A stretch of DNA of 64,000 nucleotides from Mytilus edulis (taxonomy: Eukaryota; Mollusca; Bivalvia; Mytilida; Mytilidae): assembly GCF_963676685.1 (NCBI RefSeq), contig NC_092349.1, positions 85,200,604 to 85,264,603 on the forward strand, read 5' to 3'. The notes below the pieces were generated by a model. It ran no database searches. It saw only the letters and a program-made list of their open reading frames with translations, and was not told where the DNA came from. Shown piece by piece: positions 57,849-64,000 of this stretch. The stretch's first letter is position 1, and each line of letters opens with the position of its first letter. The translations under genes and the position numbers were made by a program.

Positions 57849-58102
57849 GACAAAGTACCATCATATAATGTCAAAGTACCATCATATAATGGCAAAGTAC
57901 CATCGTATAATGTCAAAGTACCATCATATAATGTCAAAGTACCATCGTATAATGTCAAAGAACCATCGTATAATGTCAAAGTACCATCATATAATGTCAA
58001 AGTATCATCGTATAATGTCAAAGTACCATCATATAATGTCAAAGTACCATCGTATAATGTTAAAGTACCATCATATAATGTCAAAGTACCATCGTATAAT
58101 GT
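57849..58102 (-). repeat. 21-bp minisatellite, right arm (about 12 copies)
   Basis: CAAAGTACCATCATATAATG-type units, the reverse complement of the left arm unit. One copy has AAAGAACC and one AAAGTATC. The open frames on either strand are artefacts of the seven-codon period. Confidence 0.95.
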
Positions 58103-58174
58103 AAGTTTTTAACATAAGGCAGTTACGGCGTTCCATATTTATCTGTATAGTAAAATAGCTGATTGCAGTATAAT

Positions 58175-58475
58175 AAGGATTACACCATTGAATATTATGA
58201 ATTACGTCAATTTTGATAATTACATGTACAGTGCTAAAGCTTTTTCTGCTGATTCGACAAGATTTGAAGACTCCTGAAGTGTGTTAATCTAACTGATAAT
58301 GTCTAACATGTGGTAACATTATATTTGATTGGATATCTTGCATTTTCCCTGCTTTATCCATGAATGAGACCAAATTCCTAAATGATATCACCTTCTTAAT
58401 TATTGCACGATATCCATTTTGCTGCAACCATAATACAGTCTGGTAAATTCGATACAAGTATACCCATTCGTATTG
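58175..58475 (+). repeat. Segmental duplication copy A, second part
   Basis: GGATTACACCATTGAATATT through AAGTATACCCATTCG matches 61757-62060 closely. In B this follows directly on the part homologous to 51620; here 6.5 kb of inserted DNA lies between. Confidence 0.85.
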
Positions 58476-58655
58476 TGCAATAGCAAGAAATTTTCAATTG
58501 CACAGTATTGCGCAATAGCAAGAAATCTTCAATTGCACAGTATTGTGCAATAGCAAGAAATCTTCAATTGCACAATATTGCGCAATAGCAAGAAATTTAC
58601 AATTGCACAGTATTGCGCAATAGCAAGAAATATTCAATTGCACAGTATTGTCCCG
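58465..58655 (+). repeat. 35-bp minisatellite, five copies
   Basis: The unit is TATTGCGCAATAGCAAGA followed by AATCTTCAATTGCACAG. Each unit contains the palindrome-like TTGCGCAA and an inverted pair CAATTG, so single strands could fold. It begins exactly where A/B homology ends. Confidence 0.92.
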
Positions 58656-58674
58656 TTTTCAAATTGGTTTACAT

Positions 58675-58930
58675 TAAGGTCCAAAGGGTCAAAAATTAAA
58701 ATTTGTTTGATTTCAACAAAAATTGAATATATGGGGTTCTTTGATATATGCTGAATCTAACCATGTATTTAGATTTTTGACATTTGGGCCCGGTTATCAA
58801 ATTGGTCCACATTGAGGTCGAAAGGGTCCAAAATTGAACTTTATTTGATTTCATAAAAAATTGAATTTTTGGGGTTCTTTGATATTCTGAATCTAACCAT
58901 TTTTTATATTTTGGATATTGGCCCATACTA
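58675..58930 (+). repeat. Two diverged copies of a ~125-bp repeat
   Basis: GGTCCAAAGGGTCAAAAATT...GGGGTTCTTTGATAT...GAATCTAACCAT is followed by a second version starting GGTCGAAAGGGTCC. It looks like part of a dispersed repeat. Confidence 0.7.
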
Positions 58931-59149
58931 GGTAATTGTCCAATTTAAAACTTTTAAGTTTTTAAGTTTAAAGTTCCTAGACCACATTTTTTCTGTGTCA
59001 GAAACCTATGTTGTGCCAACTATTTAATCACAATCCAAATTCAGAGCTGTATCAAGCTTGAATGTTGTGTCCATACTTGCCCCAACTGTTCAGGGTTCGA
59101 ACTCTGCGGTCGTATAAAGCTGCGCCCTGCGGAGCATCTTGTTAACGTT

Positions 59150-62060
59150 TAACTTCGATAGTCAGTAAATCTGCAATCGATCAATATACCGATGACAGCT
59201 TATGTATGTAAATGTGGTTCTAACGATAAACACATACAGATATATCTTCCTCCAGTAATGTCCAGTTTATTGATTCCGACTTTGAGAAGTCTTCATCAAT
59301 GCTTGTTTCAGACATTTGATTTAAGGCAGCTTGTCTCCTACATGATACAAGATAATAATCGATATAACCCCGAGGACGTTAGCCCCATTTACACCTTGAT
59401 AGTATGGTTAATGCACAATGATAGCTGTTTTATACTTTTAAACGTTGTTTTCATCTTTTTATAGGATAAGGCATAAATGCAAGATATTCAATTATATTTA
59501 ATTGTATTTAGATTTATGTTTATGTAAATCAGTGTTCTCTGATGTTCAAAGTTTCGTGTTCTGACTTTTATCAAAATATATCGTTAGACTGTACAATAAT
59601 TTCCAAAGTGCAATGTACAAATGATACTTGTTCAAAATTTCTCATTGAAAATACTTTGAAAACTAAACAGCAAAAAAAAAAAAAAAAAATGAATAATGTA
59701 TATATAGATGTATATTGTAAAAATAGTCCTAACAATGTCAGGTCTCTATCAGCTGTGAACAAATATTAGGGTAAAAGCGATAACAATTTTATAAGATAAA
59801 AGATTCCTGACTTTGAACAAAAAATTTTAATGTGACTTAATATAACAGGATACATTTTCGTGTTCAAATGATTTCCAATATAATCCTGGTCGATGGCAGA
59901 GAAATTGAAATTTAAAAATAACCCAAATTGAATAAAAGAAGATTTGATAGGTTCTTCGTGTCTGTATTTGAAATAAATAAAAAAAAAAAAAATAAGGCAG
60001 GACCATCTTCTCCATTCTTTTTTTTCTTTTTTTTATTATTCTTTATCTTTTTTCTCGCTTCTATGTAATTCAAACGAGAAGACTGGAGACATATATCTGT
60101 TAATTTCTGTATCATTTGGTATCTTATGAAGAGTTGTTTCATTGACAATCATACCACGTCTCCCCTTTTTTATATATATATTAGCTCATTATAAAAAACA
60201 TGACATTGTATAATGACAAAATATAGGAATGACAAGTAGAGGAACGTAAATGCAAAATTGTTAACTTTAACAACTTGTGACTTGGATGGAGAGTTGTCTC
60301 ATTGGCACTCATACCACATCTTCTTATATCTACAAACTAATAACTATCTAGTTGGGTTTTAATTTATGAATACACAAATCAATATGTATACCGTTAAAAA
60401 CAGTATTCAAGGATTTAATTTCAGTCTATAGCTGAACAATATTTCAGTAAAACAATATCTATATTTTATTAATTATTGGACATCTATATCTAAAATATAA
60501 TATCTATTAATTTTATGTGCACTATAATACATATACATAACACATCACAGCGGGACAAGACTGTGATGAATGATGAATGGATAGCTGTTAACGTTTAGTG
60601 GCAAGTTAGTTAAATGCACGTAAAGGCAAAAAACAGGGCTACAGTTCCCTGGAAGACGTGTCACACTGTCTGTCTTTGCTCTTACCAATTGATCTACCTA
60701 GCGGAAAGACATCAAACACATTTTTATAGTCTATATTTTGAAGAACCCACGACCTTTCGCACTCTAGGAGTACACGCTACCCTGAGACCACCGGAACGAC
60801 AAGAAATAAATGGTGTAGCGACAAAAGAAAATACTTCATGATTTTGGATCTTAGCTTAGGTTGTAACTAGATAGTCTGTGTCGCCCTTGGTTGAAAGAGA
60901 CTAATCCATACACAGGAATAGTTGTGAAAAAATATACTTCAAATTACAAAATGAAGGCGTTAAGTATAATTGTCTAATCCCATCAAATGTGTCTTGATAA
61001 ATATATATATACTTATAAATATAATAATATAACACAGGAAAAAATACTGTAACTGTAGTGTGACATTGATTTTTGAAAGTAATTTAAACTTTTATAAGCT
61101 GATTCATTAGAGGAAATTACTAGTCAAGAGACAAGTAGCTCTTATCCCATGTATACATGTTATATTTGATCAGTATGAACATTCTTATTTCTTAAGAAGA
61201 TTTAAATAGACGACCTTAAAGGTTTTATTTGCAGTCACATACAGGTTTCCATGCCAAATTGAATGTAACTGTCAATTATTCAAAGCTATGCTTCTTCAAA
61301 GGAAAACTGTCCTTTTCATCTTTCATTTTTTGTATTTTTTTGTCAGTTTTAACCCTATAACGGAACGTGCTCACGAGTATTTGAGTCTAGTGCACCAGTT
61401 TTGAATTATCGAGCACACCAGTTGTAAAAGTCCTGAACATGAGATTTATCAAACTTGTGCACACTTCATTAATAAGTCTCCGGCAAACGATTTTTGTATA
61501 CAAGAAGGATGAGTGTAGTTTATAATTGTGGTTACGTTTTTGTGTGTGTGTTTGTGTGTGTGTGTGTTTTTTTTTGGGGGGGGGGGGGGGGTATTGAAGT
61601 TTTAAGAATTAGTATGTAGTTAAAAGATTACAGGAATCATAACAAACTTCTTTTTTTTTTTGCAAAACTTGTAATCAGTACGACTATGTAGAAGTAGGGT
61701 TTTGATCAGATTGTCTTGGATTTTGAAGAAATTAATCAGAGGATATGTGATTGATATTAAGGATTACACCATTGATTATTATGAATTACGTCAATTTTGA
61801 TAATTACATATACAGTGCTAAAACTTATTCTGCTGATTCGATAAGATTTGAAGACTCCTGACGTGTGTAAATCTAACCGATACTGTCTAACATGTGGTAA
61901 CATTATCTTTTTATATTAGTTATCGTACATTGTTCATACTTTATCCATAAATGAGACCAAATTCCTAAACGATACCACCTTCTTAATTATTGAACGATAT
62001 CCATTTTGCTACAACCCTAATATAGTCTGGTAAATCAGATACAAGTATACCCATTCGTTC
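59150..62060 (+). repeat. Segmental duplication copy B (less interrupted)
   Basis: It is collinear with 48470-51640 plus 58175-58475. B lacks the Penelope-like tail, the AGGAGTAGG MITE, the palindrome and the 6-kb transposon. It has its own changes: deletions in the SINE body, an A run at 59663, a G run at 61576, and an extra reversed dispersed-repeat block near 59800-60330. Confidence 0.85.
60540..60800 (-). mobile_element. tRNA-derived SINE in duplication copy B, partly deleted
   Basis: GAACCCACGACCTTTCGCAC, TCTAGGAGTACACGC and CTGAGACCACCGG mirror the head at 50437-50500. The B box lacks part of its flank. The ORF across it has no independent support. Confidence 0.65.
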
Positions 62061-62089
62061 TAACAATCTCATGGTATCTTTCTGTATTA

Positions 62090-62475
62090 TATTTTGAAAT
62101 TATAAGTGCATTCGGAGACATTTATAATTGATTGATTGGTTTTGGTGTTTAACAAAATTTTAGAACTCTTGGCTATATCACAGCCAGTTTGTATTGGTAG
62201 ATCAAGCCCTAGTACCGGAGTGAACCTCTGAACTTTCGCAGTAAACTGGTCCATTAGATCTGACTTATACAAAACTGGTCCATTAGATCTGACTTATACA
62301 AAACTGGTCCATTAGATCTGACTTATACAAAACTGGTCCATTAGATCTGACTTATACAAAACTGGTCCATTAGATCTGACTTATACAAAACTGGTCCATT
62401 AGATCTGACTTATACATATCGACAATGAGCAGGGTTCGAAATCACAACCTCTGTGTTGAAAGGCTAGTTATCATT
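62090..62475 (-). repeat. Dispersed repeat expanded by a 29-bp array
   Basis: TTGATTGATTGGTTTTGGTG (reversed tail) and CAGGGTTCGAAATCACAACC bound a molluscan SINE-like repeat on the minus strand. At about 62244-62415 the unit ACTGGTCCATTAGATCTG plus ACTTATACAAA is repeated six times almost perfectly. Confidence 0.75.
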
Positions 62476-62479
62476 GTGT

Positions 62480-63154
62480 AGAGGAACTGATAAGACCTGT
62501 ATGGCATTTATGTGGTTATTCCATTTTACTATTTGGCTGCATTTGGTTGTTGTTTCGTTGTGTATTTTTTTATTCTTATGATTACAATTCATTAATGGCA
62601 AATATTTAATACAAATTCAAGACATAAACACGTTAAAACCTGTGTTGAAGGGTAAGGCATTTGGGTTGTCACTGAACAACGAGAATACATTTGTAATTTT
62701 TACCCCTTACAACAGACCATCTAATTAAAACTATGTTTCAGTTTGTAATAAAGGTCAACTGGGTTAGAGATTGAGCAAAAAAGCTATTCTAATATATTTG
62801 AAAACGTTTTTTTTTTTTAAAGATTTTTGTGTCAAACAGTTAAACCCCTAATTTTTAAGTATTTTCAAAACTATCAAAATTCAGAGAAAATATCTTTCAC
62901 ATCTTTAATTAATAATAATACTTTGTTGTTGTTAAAAGTAATATAGCAAAAATACCGACTCCATAAAGAATTCAAAGGTTTAGTCCTTCAAGTGTCAAAT
63001 GTCAAAATCAAAAGCTGAAACACATCAATAAAACATCTTGCTTAACATTTGTTTTTTTTTCTAATACCCGTAACGTTGATTATTGAAAATTAATCTGTAC
63101 AAGACAATAGTGATAGGACATTCGGTATAATAAATTAAATAACACATAGATGAG
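62480..63154. other. AT-rich DNA without recognisable features
   Basis: No supported gene, array or inverted ends. Confidence 0.4.
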
Positions 63155-63346
63155 AGGGTGATAGAGCAGATTGGTACCCCTCGAAAAAAACAGTGTCAAC
63201 CTTGGTTTCGCCGCGGTTGACAAAAGAGGGACGAAAGATATCTAAGGGACAGTCAAACTCATAAATCTAAAACAAACTGACAACGTCATGGCTAAAAATG
63301 AAACAGACAAATGTTTTCTCGGGGTAACAATCTGCTCTATCACCCT
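63155..63346. mobile_element. Short inverted-repeat element with AGGGTGATAGAGCAG ends
   Basis: The left end AGGGTGATAGAGCAGATTGG is matched inverted at the right end (CAATCTGCTCTATCACCCT). Between them lies a reversed piece of the dispersed repeat also seen at 30330 (GACGAAAGATATCTAAGGGA, AACGTCATGGCTAAAAATG). It is 192 bp with no coding capacity. Confidence 0.7.
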
Positions 63347-63658
63347 GGCAGCTGTATGTTATTTATATATTGACATGTCTTTTTTTTTTATAATGAATTC
63401 AACTTTAATTAATTTAGGCCAAATGATAGTTGAACAATCCGTATTCAATTTATAATATGACTTCCTACTTTTATTTTTTTTCTCGATTTAATTATAAATC
63501 ATAATAGATCCACATCCGCATATCTAACATCCGCATCCAGGATGTTATACTCTATGACTAAGCATACATCTCTAGTTTCCTCATCACAGCGGACACAAAA
63601 GTATAAGGGATATAGTATTCATTTGGACCAATGATATTACGTAAAGTTTTATTCTTAT

Positions 63659-63853
63659 GTGTTTGATAATAACTCTCATCGTGTATGCCAAACCTTGTGG
63701 GAAGGCCAATCTTTAAAAGATTTTAGAGTCTCAATACAAAAGAACATACAAAAAACCCGAACACAAATACAAGAAACACAACAGAACAATCTCAAAGTTT
63801 TAAGGGATACTTTTCCTGAAAAAAATCCAAAAGTTTATGATCGAATAAAATAA
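63659..63853 (+). CDS. Uncertain short ORF, 64 codons
   Basis: An ATG opens MFDNNSHRVCQTLWEGQSLK and ends VYDRIK with TAA, overlapping an AATAAA. The product is basic and Q/K/N-rich (QKNIQKTRTQIQETQQNNLK), which could be the last exon of a gene or chance in A-rich DNA. No clear acceptor precedes it. I do not recognise it. Confidence 0.15.
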   Translation: MFDNNSHRVCQTLWEGQSLKDFRVSIQKNIQKTRTQIQETQQNNLKVLRDTFPEKNPKVYDRIK

Positions 63854-64000
63854 AAGATATATCCTCCACGTGTAGGAGATGATTGATCTGGGATGCTCCT
63901 CCGGAAGTGATTACAAAAAATGTACGACAATTGCAAAGTATCCATGGTTATCTGTGACACAGATATGTCATAATGATCATCATACATCTAGTGATTGTGT

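Larger units (their letters stand above)
52176..58137. mobile_element. DNA transposon, 5.96 kb, with minisatellite-bearing inverted ends
   Basis: Both ends start TATGGAACGCCGTAACTGCC and continue for 30-plus bp (to TTAAAAACTT), followed inward by inverted 21-bp arrays. TTTATC flanks both sides (52170-52175 and 58138-58143), a 6-bp target duplication. Near the right end a decayed integrase-type transposase lies on the minus strand. Nested inside are Penelope-like fragments, a dispersed repeat, a second fold-back element and a palindrome. The 6-bp duplication, TAT terminus and rve-type enzyme fit the IS3EU group as I remember it; Polinton/Maverick elements also give 6 bp but are far larger. Confidence 0.8.

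Noticed and set aside
59192-59464. A second complete gene in duplication copy B
   Set aside because: Only the exon 3 counterpart is duplicated; no signal-peptide exon or exon 2 counterpart is present upstream.

Overview
The window looks like nuclear DNA of a bivalve mollusc, most likely a mussel of the Mytilus type. It is AT-rich and gene-poor, has GT-AG introns, and is packed with short dispersed repeats, inverted-repeat elements and minisatellites. There is no bacterial gene organisation. The organism call is an inference from the repeat families and the intron-rich gene; nothing in the sequence names a species.

The one secure gene is an RNF25-type E3 ubiquitin ligase on the + strand (start codon 9809, stop 21370). 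Its seven coding exons join in frame to give a predicted 763-residue protein: an N-terminal RWD domain, a RING finger split by an intron, a conserved GGIIDVEAE segment, and a long charged C-terminal tail ending in three PPGF motifs. Intron 2 holds about 40 copies of a 30-bp repeat. Intron 4 holds a 665-bp fold-back element.

Two weaker gene candidates are present. A single-exon start on the - strand (4359-4469) faintly resembles the N terminus of TMEM120. A small secreted-protein candidate on the + strand has exons at 42401-42464, 48105-48139 and 49177-49338, with a clear signal peptide and matching splice phases.

The rest is mobile and repeated DNA. 1-9350: tandem repeats, several inverted-repeat elements and a pair of tRNA-derived SINEs. 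21371-34300: RNF25 3' flank, minisatellites, a 268-bp direct duplication, a Tc1/mariner-like element and a 1.5-kb satellite. 34500-42000: a broken Penelope-like reverse-transcriptase element, solo 3' tails, and further arrays. 42400-62060: the secreted-protein candidate and an old segmental duplication. Copy A (48470-58475) has been loaded with insertions that copy B (59150-62060) lacks, so B acts as a natural empty-site reference.

The most striking object is a 5.96-kb DNA transposon (52176-58137). It has a 6-bp target duplication, ends that carry 21-bp minisatellites in opposite orientation, a decayed integrase-type transposase, and nested retroelement and fold-back insertions. Four separate elements in the window share the plan of ends built from inverted short tandem arrays.
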